44,771 nt of DNA from an uncultured Opitutia bacterium (GTDB lineage Bacteria; Verrucomicrobiota; Verrucomicrobiia; Opitutales; Opitutaceae): positions 1 to 44,771 of the forward strand of contig CAIONS010000058.1 in NCBI GenBank assembly GCA_903859715.1, given 5' to 3'. A model generated the notes under the pieces. That model did not search any database, was not told the DNA's origin, and saw only the letters and a list, made by a program, of their open reading frames with translations. The translations under genes and the position numbers were made by a program. Each line of letters begins with the position of its first letter. Within the stretch, counting starts at the first letter, position 1. Shown here piece after piece: positions 35,922 through 44,771 of the stretch.

Positions 35922-36578
35922 TCACGGATTCACCGTGAACTGCACCGGCACCGCCATCTGGAAGCGCACGGCGCGGCCGTTCCTGCGCCCCGGTTCAAAC
36001 CGCCACTTCGCAACCGCACGCAGCGTGGGTGCTTCAAACACGGGATCGTTGGATTGAATCACATGCGGATTCAGCACGCGCCCGGTTTCATCCACGGTGA
36101 AGCGGACGAGCACCTCGCCCCGGCGTCCGTCGTGGCTCGCCTCATAGGGGTAAGCGGGTGGAACCTGCAGGCGCGCCCGGGGCGGATTGTCGAGCTTCGT
36201 GGAATCGACGAGCCCGGAGATGGCAGAACCCGTCCCGGCCGGATCACCGATGGGACCCGATGGAATCACGGCCGAGGGATGGATCGGTCCGGGATGCAGG
36301 ATCTCCGTAGGAACCGAAACCTGCGGACGGTCGTCTGCGGTCGGAGGAACGGGCTCGTCACTGCGCACCACATCCGGCGAGCCGCGAGGGGTGACGGTCG
36401 CATCATTGTCATCCGGCACGGTCTCCGGCGGTTCGTCGGGTGGCATGGGCAGAAGCGTGCAACCCGTGAGCGAAACAGGACACGATAGCGGCTTGGCCGG
36501 AGCCGGATGAAATCCAAACAGGGCAAAGGCGTGCAGCGCCATCGCCACCGCCACAGGAAAGACAAATCGGGTGTTCAT
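35922..36578 (-). CDS. TonB-like energy transducer protein
   Basis: A 218-residue protein. An N-terminal membrane anchor (FVFPVAVAMALHAFALFGF, residues 5-23) is followed by a Pro/Asp-rich periplasmic linker (PMPPDEPPETVPDDND). The C-terminal TonB domain has QVPPAYPYEASHDGRRGEVL, VRFTVDETGRVLNPHV and APTLRAVAKWRFEPGRRNG. It would couple the inner-membrane proton gradient to outer-membrane receptors. exbB and exbD are not in the window. The start ATG 36578 precedes the anchor directly. The protein is convergent with the GreA/B-like gene and diverges from the cyclase fragment. Confidence 0.87.
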   Translation of the reverse strand: MNTRFVFPVAVAMALHAFALFGFHPAPAKPLSCPVSLTGCTLLPMPPDEPPETVPDDNDATVTPRGSPDVVRSDEPVPPTADDRPQVSVPTEILHPGPIHPSAVIPSGPIGDPAGTGSAISGLVDSTKLDNPPRARLQVPPAYPYEASHDGRRGEVLVRFTVDETGRVLNPHVIQSNDPVFEAPTLRAVAKWRFEPGRRNGRAVRFQMAVPVQFTVNP

Positions 36579-36654
36579 GAGTGCCTCTGGGTTGGGGGTT
36601 CATGAGGATGACGATTGGACGGGCGATTTCTTAGACTGCTTGAAGTAACGGTGA

Positions 36655-37188
36655 GAGGCCACGGTCCTGTTTGCCGATATCGTGGGCTTCACGCGGATCG
36701 CGGCCAGCTTCACGCCGGCGCGCACGGTCAGCCTGCTCAACGAGATCTTTTCCGAATTTGACCAGCTGAGTGAGCAGACCGGGGTCGAGAAGATCAAAAC
36801 CATCGGTGACGCCTACATGGTCGTGGGCGGAGTGCCGCTTCCGCAGGCCGACCATGCCCTGCGCTGCGCGAAGATGGCGTTCGAGATGCTCGCGGCCATG
36901 CACCGGTTCAACCTCCGGCACCAATTTCAGTGGCAGGTCCGTATCGGCCTGCACACCGGGCCGCTCGTCGCCGGCATCATCGGGTCCACCAAGTTCGCCT
37001 ACGATCTGTGGGGCGATACGGTCAATATCGCCAGCCGCCTCGAGTCCCACGGCGAGCCGAACGTGCCCCAGGTTTCCGAAATCACCGCCGAACTGCTCAA
37101 GCAGCATTTCGTGGTGGAGCCGCGCGGCCACATCGACCTCAAGAATCGCGGCAAGATGAAGGTCTTCCGCCTGCTGCGGCCGGTTTGA
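36655..37188 (+). pseudogene. Class III adenylate/guanylate cyclase domain, 5'-truncated
   Basis: The frame opens right after a TGA (36652-36654) and starts EATVLFADIVGFTRIAASF, the very beginning of a class III cyclase catalytic domain. Both metal-binding Asp residues (FADIVGF and KTIGDAYMV) and the transition-state residues in WGDTVNIASRLES are present, ending KNRGKMKVFRLLRPV. No ATG start lies in this frame upstream, only 76 bp separate it from the divergent TonB-like gene, and the sensor/HAMP region that usually precedes the domain is missing. The only in-frame start candidate is GTG 36682, within the first strand, which would lose a metal Asp. It is therefore probably a remnant. Confidence 0.75.
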
Positions 37189-37218
37189 GCCCGACAGGGT
37201 CGGCCCCCTTAATTCATG

Positions 37219-37374
37219 CCGTCATCCTGAGCGCAGCCGAAGGATCGCTGTTATTATTTCCTCAAGCCCGCCTGCAGCAAAAGACACTCCTGCGATGTCG
37301 CTCAAGTGTCGGAATCTAACGCGGAATTAACGGCAAAGATAACAGCGATCCTTCGGCTGCGCTCAGGATGACGG
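37219..37374. repeat. Perfect 36-bp inverted repeat element
   Basis: Arms 37219-37254 and 37339-37374 are exact reverse complements over all 36 bp, with an 84-nt spacer. The outer ends read CCGTCATCCTGAGCGCAGCC or its complement, related to the palindrome at 17864-17945. The spacer contains the smaller pair GACACT/AGTGTC. It fills the space between the cyclase remnant and glgB. There is no transposase; a nonautonomous palindromic element is most likely. Confidence 0.95.
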
Positions 37375-37434
37375 ACAGGAAGCAAAGCTGCACCGTCCTT
37401 GGGTAATGCAACAACCGTTGCAAATCTTCCCCGC

Positions 37435-39669
37435 TCACGCCGTCCACTTGAACACGACTGTGTTGAACGGCGAAAGCGTGACGTTGATCGACTGGCCGTG
37501 GCCATCGCACGCCACGTCGTCCGCTTCCCGCCCGCCCTCGTTGCCCAGTCCGCTGCCGGCGTAATACTGGCTGTTGCTGTTGATCACCTCGCGCCACTGC
37601 CCGCGGCGCGGCACGCCGATCCGACAGGTGCGCGTCGCACCGGTAAAATGCCCGACGACGACAAAAAACACCTGCTCCGCGGCGTCCGTGCGGAGATACA
37701 CAATCAGGCCGGCGCCGGCATCTTGGCAGGAAATCCAGCGAAAACCCTGCGGGTTGAAATCCGTCCGGCCCAGCACCGGCTCGGCCACATACAACCGGTT
37801 GAGATCGCGCACTAGCAGCCGCACGCCCTCGTGGTCCGGATACTGGCAGAGATGCCAGTCGAGGCTCGCATCGTGATTCCACTCCCGTGACTGCGCGAAC
37901 TCGCCACCCATGAACAGCAGCTTCTTGCCCGGATACATCCACATGTGCGCGTACAGCGCGCGGAGATTGGCGGCTTTTTCCGCGATGTGCCATGCGCCCA
38001 TCTTGAAGAGCATCGAACCCTTCCCGTGCACCACCTCGTCGTGGGAGAACACGCTCACGAAATTCTCCGCATACTGGTAAAGCATGCCAAAGGTGAGGTC
38101 GCTCTGATGCCATTGGCGGTGGATCGATTCCTTGGCGAAGTACCGCAGCGTGTCGTGCATCCAGCCCATGTTCCACTTGTAGTCGAAGCCCAGGCCGCCG
38201 TCGGCCACCGGCTTGCTGACGCCCGGAAACGACGTGCTTTCCTCCGCGATCATCAGCGTCCCGGGATGATAGCGGTGCACCAGCCCGTTCACCTGTTTCA
38301 GGAATTCAATGGCCTCGAGATTTTCGCGGCCGCCGTATTTGTTTGGAATCCACTGCCCTTCCTTTCGCGAGTAATCGAGATAGAGCATCGAGGCGACGGC
38401 ATCCACGCGCAGCCCGTCGATATGGTAGCGCTCCAGCCACGCCAGGGCATTCGCGACGAGGAAGCAGCGCACTTCGTTGCGGCCGTAATTGAAGATCAGC
38501 GTGCCCCAGTCCATGTGCGCGCCCAGCCGCGGATCGGCGTGCTCGTAAAGATGCGTTCCGTCGAACTCCGCCAGCGCGAAGCTGTCCCGCGGAAAATGTG
38601 CCGGCACCCAGTCCAGAATCACGCCGATGCCGCGCTGGTGCAGGTAGTCGATCAGCCACGCGAAATCCTCCGGCCGGCCAAAACGATGCGTCGGCGCAAA
38701 AAATCCGGTGACCTGATAACCCCACGAACCGTCGAACGGATACTCGGCCAGCGGCATGAACTCCACATGCGTGAAGCCCATCTCGCCCACATAGTCGGCG
38801 AGCTGCGGCGCCAGTTCGCGGTAGCTCAGCGGACGGTTGGCATCCTCCGGCTTGCGGCGCCATGAGCCCAGGTGCACTTCGTAGATCGATACCGGCCGGT
38901 CGATGCTCCCCGCCTCCGCGCGCCGCCGCTCCATCCAGGCGCTGTCGTTCCAGACGAACCGGGTCGTGTCGCAGACTACCGAGGCATTGTTGGGCGGCGC
39001 CTCGAAATACGTGCCATAGGGATCGCTCTTCAGTCGCACATGGCCCGATTGGTCGCGCACGGCGAATTTATACACCTCACCCTCGCCCAGCCCCGGGATG
39101 AACAACTCCCAGACTCCCGAGGCGCCCAGCGAGCGCATGCTGTGATACCGTGTGTCCCAGTGGTTGAAATTACCCACCACGGAAACCTGGCTGGCCGCCG
39201 GCGCCCACACGGCGAACGATACGCCGGGCACGCCGTCGATCACCCGCAGGTGCGCGCCGAGCTTTTCATAGATCCGGTGCTCATTCCCCTCGTTGAACAG
39301 GTACAGATCCTGCGAACCGAGTGTTGGGAGGAAGGCGTAAGGATCGAAAAATTGCCGGATCTCGCCATCTGGACGCGTGACCCGCAACTGATAGCGAAAC
39401 ACCGTGGGCCGTTTCGGAATGAACACCTCGAAGAGACCTTCCGATGCGACCGCAGTCATCGGCCACGCACCCTTGCCCGCCACCTCTACCACCGTGCACT
39501 CGGCGGCATCCCGGATCAGGGCCCGGACCACCACGCCGTTACTCCGGCCCTGCTTGTGCGGATGCATGCCCAGCAACGAGTGGGGCGAAGCATGTCGCGC
39601 TTGCAGCAGGGTCTGGAAATCAGTCTTGGGAAGGGGCAAGCAGTTCGGGGTTGGCTCACGGTGCCCCAC
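37435..39669 (-). CDS. glgB: 1,4-alpha-glucan branching enzyme
   Basis: Introduces alpha-1,6 branches into glycogen; a GH13 enzyme of 744 residues, close to E. coli GlgB. Two N-terminal beta-sandwich modules come first (RRAT-like GVVVRALIRDA; then YEKLGAHLRVIDGVPG, FAVWAPAASQVSVVGNFNHW). The catalytic barrel has MPLAEYPFDGSWGYQVTGFF, ILDWVPAHFPRD, nucleophile Asp in DGLRVDAVASMLYLDYSR, Glu in MIAEESTSFPG, and FSHDEVVHGKGSM. The gene starts with GTG 39669 and lies 14 bp after ppc, so the two are probably cotranscribed. No other glg genes are in the window. Confidence 0.96.
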   Translation of the reverse strand: MGHREPTPNCLPLPKTDFQTLLQARHASPHSLLGMHPHKQGRSNGVVVRALIRDAAECTVVEVAGKGAWPMTAVASEGLFEVFIPKRPTVFRYQLRVTRPDGEIRQFFDPYAFLPTLGSQDLYLFNEGNEHRIYEKLGAHLRVIDGVPGVSFAVWAPAASQVSVVGNFNHWDTRYHSMRSLGASGVWELFIPGLGEGEVYKFAVRDQSGHVRLKSDPYGTYFEAPPNNASVVCDTTRFVWNDSAWMERRRAEAGSIDRPVSIYEVHLGSWRRKPEDANRPLSYRELAPQLADYVGEMGFTHVEFMPLAEYPFDGSWGYQVTGFFAPTHRFGRPEDFAWLIDYLHQRGIGVILDWVPAHFPRDSFALAEFDGTHLYEHADPRLGAHMDWGTLIFNYGRNEVRCFLVANALAWLERYHIDGLRVDAVASMLYLDYSRKEGQWIPNKYGGRENLEAIEFLKQVNGLVHRYHPGTLMIAEESTSFPGVSKPVADGGLGFDYKWNMGWMHDTLRYFAKESIHRQWHQSDLTFGMLYQYAENFVSVFSHDEVVHGKGSMLFKMGAWHIAEKAANLRALYAHMWMYPGKKLLFMGGEFAQSREWNHDASLDWHLCQYPDHEGVRLLVRDLNRLYVAEPVLGRTDFNPQGFRWISCQDAGAGLIVYLRTDAAEQVFFVVVGHFTGATRTCRIGVPRRGQWREVINSNSQYYAGSGLGNEGGREADDVACDGHGQSINVTLSPFNTVVFKWTA

Positions 39670-39683
39670 GCCGGAGCGCCGGT

Positions 39684-42449
39684 CTAGCCCGTATTTTTCA
39701 AACCACCGCTGATGCCGTTGATCGTGAGCTCGATCACGGCGCGCACTTCGTCGGCTTCGCTGGCAGAGAGCAGCTTCTCCGTCCGCAGGCGCCGCAGCAT
39801 GTCCACTTGAATATAGTTCAGCGGATCAATGTAGGGATTGCGCAGCTGCACCGAGCGCAACAGCACCGGCTCGCCCGCCAGCAACTGCCGCTGGCCAGTC
39901 ACGTCGAGGATCGCCGATTCGGTGCGCTCGAACTCCGCGGTGAGCAGCCCGCCGATGCGACGGCGGATCTTCGGCTCCACGACCAGGTCGGCGTAGAGGC
40001 CCGCGATCCCCATGTCCGCCTTGCGCATGGTCAGCTGCGCGTTGTCGATCAGGGTCTGGAAAAACGGCCAGCCCGCGTGCATCTCCCGCAGCAGCCGGCG
40101 TCCTTTCGGCCCGCGCTTCAGGGCCGCGGCCAGGGCGCTGCCGAGGCCGAACCAGCCGGGAAAATTGAACCGGCTCTGCATCCAGGAGAAAACCCACGGG
40201 ATCGCGCGCAGATCCGACACGCTTTGCGTCGCCCGCCGGTAGGTCGGGCGGGAGCCGAACTTCAGGTTGCTGATCTCGTCGATCGGCGTCGCCTGCCGCC
40301 AGAAAGTCAGAAATTCAGGATCGTCGTGGACCAGCGCCTTGTAGGCGGCAAACCCCGCGGCACTCATCGTCTCCATCGCCTCGCGCCATTCAGCCGGAAC
40401 GGTCGCCAACGACTCGGCTGCGTGCGTACCGAGCATCACGCCATAAGTCATCTGCTCGAGAATGCGGTGGGCCAGGTCCGGATCGTGATACCGCGTGGAA
40501 AGCACCTCGCCCTGCTCGGTCACGCGGATGCCGCCATCGCGCAGTCCCGCCGGCTGAGCGAGAATGGCCTTCGCCGCCGGGCCGCCGCCGCGGGCGATGC
40601 TGCCGCCGCGACCATGGAACAGCGTCAGCTTCACACCGTGCTCCGCACCCACGCGTGCGATGAATTCCTGCGCCTGGTACAACGCCCAGTTGGCGGTGAG
40701 ATAGCCGCAGTCCTTGTTCGAATCCGAGTAGCCCAGCATCACATGCTGGTGCGCCAGGGCCTTCCGGTTGGGCAGCGTAAACAGGGCCGTGAGAATCTCC
40801 GGCGCCCGCTCGAGGTCATCCAGGGTCTCGAACAGCGGCGCCACCGGCAGATTGGCGCCGGTCAGCTTTTGCAGGAGTTCCACCTCCAGCACATCCGACA
40901 CGCCGTCAGTCATGCTGATGATATAGATGCCCAGCGCCGCCGGCCCCAGTGTCGTCGTGGCGCGGGCCACGAGCGTGAGCGGGTCGAGCACGTGGTGCGT
41001 CGCCGGGGAAAATTTCTCCAGCGCCTTGGAGCTGAGCGGGGTCGCGCCCGCCAGGGCCGTGAGCAGCAGCTTGATTTTCTCCGGCTCCTCCAGCCGCGGA
41101 TAAAAAGGCTGGCCTAGCACCTCCGCCACCGCCGCCTCATGCAGCGAGGAATGCTGCCGCAAATCCATCCGTGCGGTGTGCAGGCCGAAGACCTCCAGTT
41201 GATCCGTCATCGTGCGCAACTCACCGCCGGTCAGCATCGCGCCCCGTCCCGCGGCCAGGCTGGCCCGGATCGTCTCAAGGGTTTCTTCCACCGTGCGACG
41301 GTCCAGGCACGTTCCGACCAGGGCCTCCGCCGTCAACAGGCTGCCATCCCGTACCTCGCCGACCGCCTGGGTCAGCCGCTCACGGAGCACGCCGAGCAGC
41401 AGCCGGTAGGGTTCGTGCGGATAGCGCTTGCTGAGCTCTTCCAAGTGCACGGAAAGATGCAGGTTGTCGCTCAGCTCCTTCTTCAACGCCGGCACCACCG
41501 AGTCCCGGCGGTCGCTCACGCTCAGCGTGCGCGACAGGTCGCGCGCTGCGAGCCGGAGTTTTTCCAGGGCCAGCCGGCGGTGCAGCAGCAGCACCTCGGC
41601 GGTCACCGGCGCCGTGACGTTCGGATTGCCATCGCGGTCCCCGCCGATCCATGAGCCGAAGGACAGCCAACGCTGTGGCGCCTGCACGTCCGGATAATGC
41701 TTGGCCAGCGCGCGCTCCATATCGGCCTGCAGCCGGGGCAGCGTGGCGTAGAGCGTGGAGTCAAAATACCAGAGGCCGGTCCGGGCCTCGTCCGTCACCT
41801 CGGGCCGGGCCGTGCGGCTGCGATCCGTCAGCCAGAGCGAGGCGATCTCCCGCTCCACACAATCCGGCTCCAGCAGGGAAATGTCGGCGGACAGCTCGGG
41901 CTGCGCCCGGTCGCGGAGAATCTGCCCGAGCCGCTGCAATTTCGTCAGCAGCGTGCGGCGCTTGGACTCCGTCGGGTGCGCGGTGAACACGAGTTCGATC
42001 GCCAGCCGGTTGACCAGCGCCTGCATCGCTGCGGAATCCACCCCGCGCTGCTTCAGCTCCAGCACCGCGGCCTCGATCGTTTCCCGCATCGGGCTGACCT
42101 TGTCCGCGCCGATAAAATTGAGCGCCCGGCGGCGGCGCAGCAGCGCCACGCGGAAATTTTCCTCCGCCAGGTTCACCAGCTCGAAATAAAGCGTGAAGGC
42201 CATGGCCTGGTTGAGCGCCGCCGCCGGGGTCAGCCGGCTGACCGCCTCGCTCAACTGCCGCTCGGCGGCCGTCTCGCCCATCCGGCGCGCCTTGGCCAGG
42301 CGGCGGAGCGACTCGACCGTCTCAAAAGTCTCCTGGCCTTCGATCCGCACGATGACGCGGCCCAGCGCCTTGCCCAGTTCGCGGATATCCGTGCCGAGCC
42401 GGCTCATTTCCTGAAGTGCGGTGGATCGACGGGTGTTGCGTTTAGCCAT
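39684..42449 (-). CDS. ppc: Phosphoenolpyruvate carboxylase
   Basis: Makes oxaloacetate from PEP and bicarbonate. 921 residues from ATG 42449 (MAKRNTRRSTALQEMSRLG); the extension to 42512 is not family-like. Active-site motifs are VFTAHPTESKRRTLL, FGSWIGGDRDGNPNVT, MLGYSDSNKDCGYLTANWAL and LFHGRGGSIARGGGP. The C-terminus ends SGGLKNTG, the conserved NTG tail. The gene diverges from lptD with about 115 bp between and is followed closely by glgB. Anaplerotic carbon supply next to a glycogen enzyme suggests central-carbon control, but no regulator site is visible. Confidence 0.96.
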   Translation of the reverse strand: MAKRNTRRSTALQEMSRLGTDIRELGKALGRVIVRIEGQETFETVESLRRLAKARRMGETAAERQLSEAVSRLTPAAALNQAMAFTLYFELVNLAEENFRVALLRRRRALNFIGADKVSPMRETIEAAVLELKQRGVDSAAMQALVNRLAIELVFTAHPTESKRRTLLTKLQRLGQILRDRAQPELSADISLLEPDCVEREIASLWLTDRSRTARPEVTDEARTGLWYFDSTLYATLPRLQADMERALAKHYPDVQAPQRWLSFGSWIGGDRDGNPNVTAPVTAEVLLLHRRLALEKLRLAARDLSRTLSVSDRRDSVVPALKKELSDNLHLSVHLEELSKRYPHEPYRLLLGVLRERLTQAVGEVRDGSLLTAEALVGTCLDRRTVEETLETIRASLAAGRGAMLTGGELRTMTDQLEVFGLHTARMDLRQHSSLHEAAVAEVLGQPFYPRLEEPEKIKLLLTALAGATPLSSKALEKFSPATHHVLDPLTLVARATTTLGPAALGIYIISMTDGVSDVLEVELLQKLTGANLPVAPLFETLDDLERAPEILTALFTLPNRKALAHQHVMLGYSDSNKDCGYLTANWALYQAQEFIARVGAEHGVKLTLFHGRGGSIARGGGPAAKAILAQPAGLRDGGIRVTEQGEVLSTRYHDPDLAHRILEQMTYGVMLGTHAAESLATVPAEWREAMETMSAAGFAAYKALVHDDPEFLTFWRQATPIDEISNLKFGSRPTYRRATQSVSDLRAIPWVFSWMQSRFNFPGWFGLGSALAAALKRGPKGRRLLREMHAGWPFFQTLIDNAQLTMRKADMGIAGLYADLVVEPKIRRRIGGLLTAEFERTESAILDVTGQRQLLAGEPVLLRSVQLRNPYIDPLNYIQVDMLRRLRTEKLLSASEADEVRAVIELTINGISGGLKNTG

Positions 42450-42564
42450 GGCGGCGCGCGAACCATGGGGAGCGCCGCGGCGATGCAAAAGCCAAAAATA
42501 CGGATAAGTCACACAATGACACCGAGGCTTGCTTGCCTGCGCTGCGCCGACTTTGCTGCGAATC

Positions 42565-44688
42565 GTGACCCGCCGTTTGCTCCTATCGCTGCTGCCCGCC
42601 CTGCTGCTCTGCCCCGCCCGGGCCCGGGCCGCGGAGGCCCCGCAGCCGGTTTTTTCCAGCCAGGAATCCTCCTACGATGACCGCACGAAGGAAGCCATCG
42701 GCGTGGGCAACGCTGAACTGACCTATGGCGACACGCTGATCACGGCGGATGACTGGCGCTACAACCCCGTCACCCGGATCGTGGTTTTTCACGGCCATGC
42801 CACCCTTACCAAGGGCGCCCGCCGCCTGCTCGCCGATGTGATCACCTACCATCTCGACGACGGCACCTACTCGGTCGAGAACGTGCGCATGGGCGAATAT
42901 CCGCTCTATGTCACCGGCACGAGCGCCACGGGCAACAAGACCACGCTTACCGTCAACGATGCCCGGGTCACCGTGCACGAGCCCGGCCCTTTCATTCCCA
43001 CGCTGCATGCGGCCAGGATCTTTTATACGCCCGGCCAGAAGCTGCGGGCGGAAGGCGCCAACCTCGGCGTGGGTGAGGTGCGGCCGGTCATCTTCGGCCT
43101 GTTCCAGCAGAACCTGAAGGAACCCCTCATCTCGTACGTCTCGCTCACGGGCGGCTATCGCGCGTCGCTCGGCGCCTTCATCGAGGCCGGCCTCCATCTG
43201 CCGGTGGCCGACGGCGTCAAGCTGGGCGGCGACCTGGGCATCTATACCGCCCGCGGCGTGATGTTCGGCCCTTCCGGCAGCTATCAGGGAACGACGGACG
43301 GGGGCGACTATACGGGCCACTTCCGCTCGGGGTTCATCGACGACCATGGCGATCGCCTGACCGATCTGCTCGGCCGCCCGATCCCCGAGGACCGCGGCTA
43401 CGTGGAATGGGTGCACCAGCAGCAGGTCACCCCGGACCTCACGTTCACCGGCGTGCTCAACTATTGGAAAGACTCGGAGATTTTGCGCGATTTCCGGCCG
43501 GAGGAATTTTTTCCGGTCCAGCAGCCGGACACTTTCCTCGAGTCGGTCTACACCGGGAACAATTACTTCGTCTCCTTGTTTGCGCGATTCGAACCCAACA
43601 ACTTCGAGTCCGTCCAGCAGCGCCTGCCGGAACTGCGTTTCGACCTGCTGCCTTACGCACTGGGGAATGGCTTTTATGAGCGGTTCAACGCCAGCCTGGC
43701 CGTGCTGCGCGACGATCCGCCCGACGGCACCGGGCCGGACCTGAGCACCAATCGCCTCGACGCCTACTATGCGCTGAGCCGCGTGTTCGCGCCGCAGGAC
43801 TGGCTCAGTTTCACCCCGATGATCGGCGGCCGGCTTACCTATTACAGCGATGCCCAGAACGGTCGCAGCACCTACACCCGCGTGCTGGGCGAAGTCGGAT
43901 TCGACTCCGAGCTGCGGACCAGCGCCGTTTACGACTACAAGAACGAGGCCTGGAAAATTGACGGCATCCGCCACCTGCTGACCCCGCGCATTTCGTACCG
44001 CTACATCCCGGAGGCCGACAAGGGCCAGGCCTACATCCCTCCGATCGACCAGCAGACTTTCAGCACCTACCTGCCGCCCCTCGGTCTGGGCGACGTGCGC
44101 AACATCGACCAACTGAGCGCCACCAACACCCTGCGCCTGGAACTGGACAACACGTTCCAAACCCGTGATCCCGTCTACGGCTCGCGCGACCTGATGGTGC
44201 TCAATGTGGCCAACGACTTCCGCTTCACCCGCCAGGCCGGCGAACGCAGCGTGTCCGTGATTCAGGCCCAGCTGGGCCTCATGCCCGCCCGCTGGCTGCA
44301 GTTCGACGCGTTCCAGAGCTTCACGCCCCAGACGATGACGCTCCAGGAATTCAACACCGGCGTCACCGTGCATGACGGCGATCAGTGGTCGGTGCGCTTT
44401 TCCAGCAATTTCCTCCGCCAGCAGCCGCCGCTGGTTCTTCAGCCGCTGGTCGGCCAGCCCTTGGATTCCTACAACGTGGACGGACAGGTCCGGATCAACG
44501 AGGCGTACGAGGCCGTCACCCGGCTGCAGTACGACGTCGTCATGCATCGTTTCAACGAGCAGACCTACGGCATCCGCCAGAAGATCTCGAACCTGTGGGT
44601 CGCGGAATACGACATCACGATCTATAACGGCCCGCGGCGCGAAAGCGGATTCGGCTTCAATGTCCGGCTCAACGTGATCGCATTCTAA
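42565..44688 (+). CDS. lptD: LptD/OstA-like outer-membrane LPS assembly protein
   Basis: About 707 residues. The N-terminus VTRRLLLSLLPALLLCPARA with RAAEAPQ is a signal peptide. Residues ~30-190 form the OstA/LptA-like periplasmic domain (VGNAELTYGDTLITADDWRY, VFHGHATLTKGARRLLADVI). The rest is a beta-barrel rich in Tyr/Asn/Arg strands (GGYRASLGAFIEAGLHLPV, LTPRISYRYIPEADKGQAYI) that ends NVRLNVIAF with a terminal Phe. The mature chain contains no cysteine, so the disulfide-controlled assembly known for E. coli LptD cannot operate. GTG 42565 fits the signal peptide; a TTG at 42529 is in frame but less likely. It is shorter and more divergent than proteobacterial LptD. Confidence 0.85.
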   Translation: MTRRLLLSLLPALLLCPARARAAEAPQPVFSSQESSYDDRTKEAIGVGNAELTYGDTLITADDWRYNPVTRIVVFHGHATLTKGARRLLADVITYHLDDGTYSVENVRMGEYPLYVTGTSATGNKTTLTVNDARVTVHEPGPFIPTLHAARIFYTPGQKLRAEGANLGVGEVRPVIFGLFQQNLKEPLISYVSLTGGYRASLGAFIEAGLHLPVADGVKLGGDLGIYTARGVMFGPSGSYQGTTDGGDYTGHFRSGFIDDHGDRLTDLLGRPIPEDRGYVEWVHQQQVTPDLTFTGVLNYWKDSEILRDFRPEEFFPVQQPDTFLESVYTGNNYFVSLFARFEPNNFESVQQRLPELRFDLLPYALGNGFYERFNASLAVLRDDPPDGTGPDLSTNRLDAYYALSRVFAPQDWLSFTPMIGGRLTYYSDAQNGRSTYTRVLGEVGFDSELRTSAVYDYKNEAWKIDGIRHLLTPRISYRYIPEADKGQAYIPPIDQQTFSTYLPPLGLGDVRNIDQLSATNTLRLELDNTFQTRDPVYGSRDLMVLNVANDFRFTRQAGERSVSVIQAQLGLMPARWLQFDAFQSFTPQTMTLQEFNTGVTVHDGDQWSVRFSSNFLRQQPPLVLQPLVGQPLDSYNVDGQVRINEAYEAVTRLQYDVVMHRFNEQTYGIRQKISNLWVAEYDITIYNGPRRESGFGFNVRLNVIAF

Positions 44689-44706
44689 GCGGCCTCTCGC
44701 CGAATG

Positions 44707-44771
44707 TGATCCTGAACGAAGTGAAGGTTAACTCAAAATTTTCCGCCGGCGCAAACTGTAGGGCGGGGGCG
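44707..44771. repeat. Partial copies of two dispersed repeats at the window edge
   Basis: TGATCCTGAACGAAGTGAAG (from 44707) resembles one arm of the palindromes at 17864 and 37219. TGTAGGGCGGGG (44757-44768) is identical to the complement of 22-33 at the other end of the window. Both are cut off by the window edge, so their full extent is unknown. Confidence 0.45.

Overview
The window is GC-rich bacterial chromosome with densely packed genes, high G/C at third codon positions and weak or absent Shine-Dalgarno motifs. Menaquinone genes (menB, menD, an isochorismate synthase), an LptD-like outer-membrane protein, a TonB-like protein, type IV prepilin-like proteins, an unusually long IspH and a plant/cyanobacterial-size PEP carboxylase fit a Gram-negative of the Verrucomicrobiota, most likely Opitutaceae-like. 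That taxonomic call is inference; there is no rRNA gene. I see no tRNA, transposase, phage or CRISPR array.

Layout. 1-8.2 kb: menB followed by a GNAT acetyltransferase (minus), the Kup potassium transporter (plus), and a tightly coupled minus-strand metG-menF-menD operon. 8.3-10.2 kb: a NarL-type sensor kinase and response regulator. 10.4-16.0 kb: a plus-strand cluster of two prepilin-like genes, the second broken by an in-frame TAG and carrying a 600-bp Ser/Thr-coding repeat, then a radical SAM enzyme and a membrane-embedded spermidine-synthase-like protein. 16.1-20 kb: rdgB, ribD and a metallo-beta-lactamase-fold hydrolase (minus), then leuB (plus). 20-27.7 kb: a 1191-residue hybrid sensor kinase, alaS, and a Xre/RES toxin-antitoxin pair behind a palindromic operator. 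27.7-32 kb: long-form ispH, an MFS transporter and an outer-membrane barrel. 32.2-34.7 kb: a three-gene unit made of a ParA-like ATPase (broken by an in-frame TAG), a 285-residue protein of unknown function with an amphipathic tail, and a coiled-coil protein. 34.8-37.2 kb: hotdog thioesterase, GreA/B-like factor, TonB-like protein and a 5'-truncated class III cyclase. 37.4-44.7 kb: ppc-glgB (minus) and divergent lptD.

Recurring architecture. Many same-strand neighbours overlap by four bases (ATGA or GTGA), which fixes several start codons. Junctions between genes often carry palindromes of several different families, including a perfect 36-bp inverted repeat at 37.2-37.4 kb and an 82-bp palindrome that reaches into the ribD start codon.

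Most unusual: (1) the prepilin gene with its Ser/Thr repeat, whose reading frame must change near its end to meet the next gene; (2) two otherwise intact genes, parA and the prepilin, each split by a single TAG although TAG also ends many normal genes here; (3) the ParA/unknown/coiled-coil module, a candidate uncharacterised intracellular positioning system; (4) IspH with an extra N-terminal region of about 190 residues.
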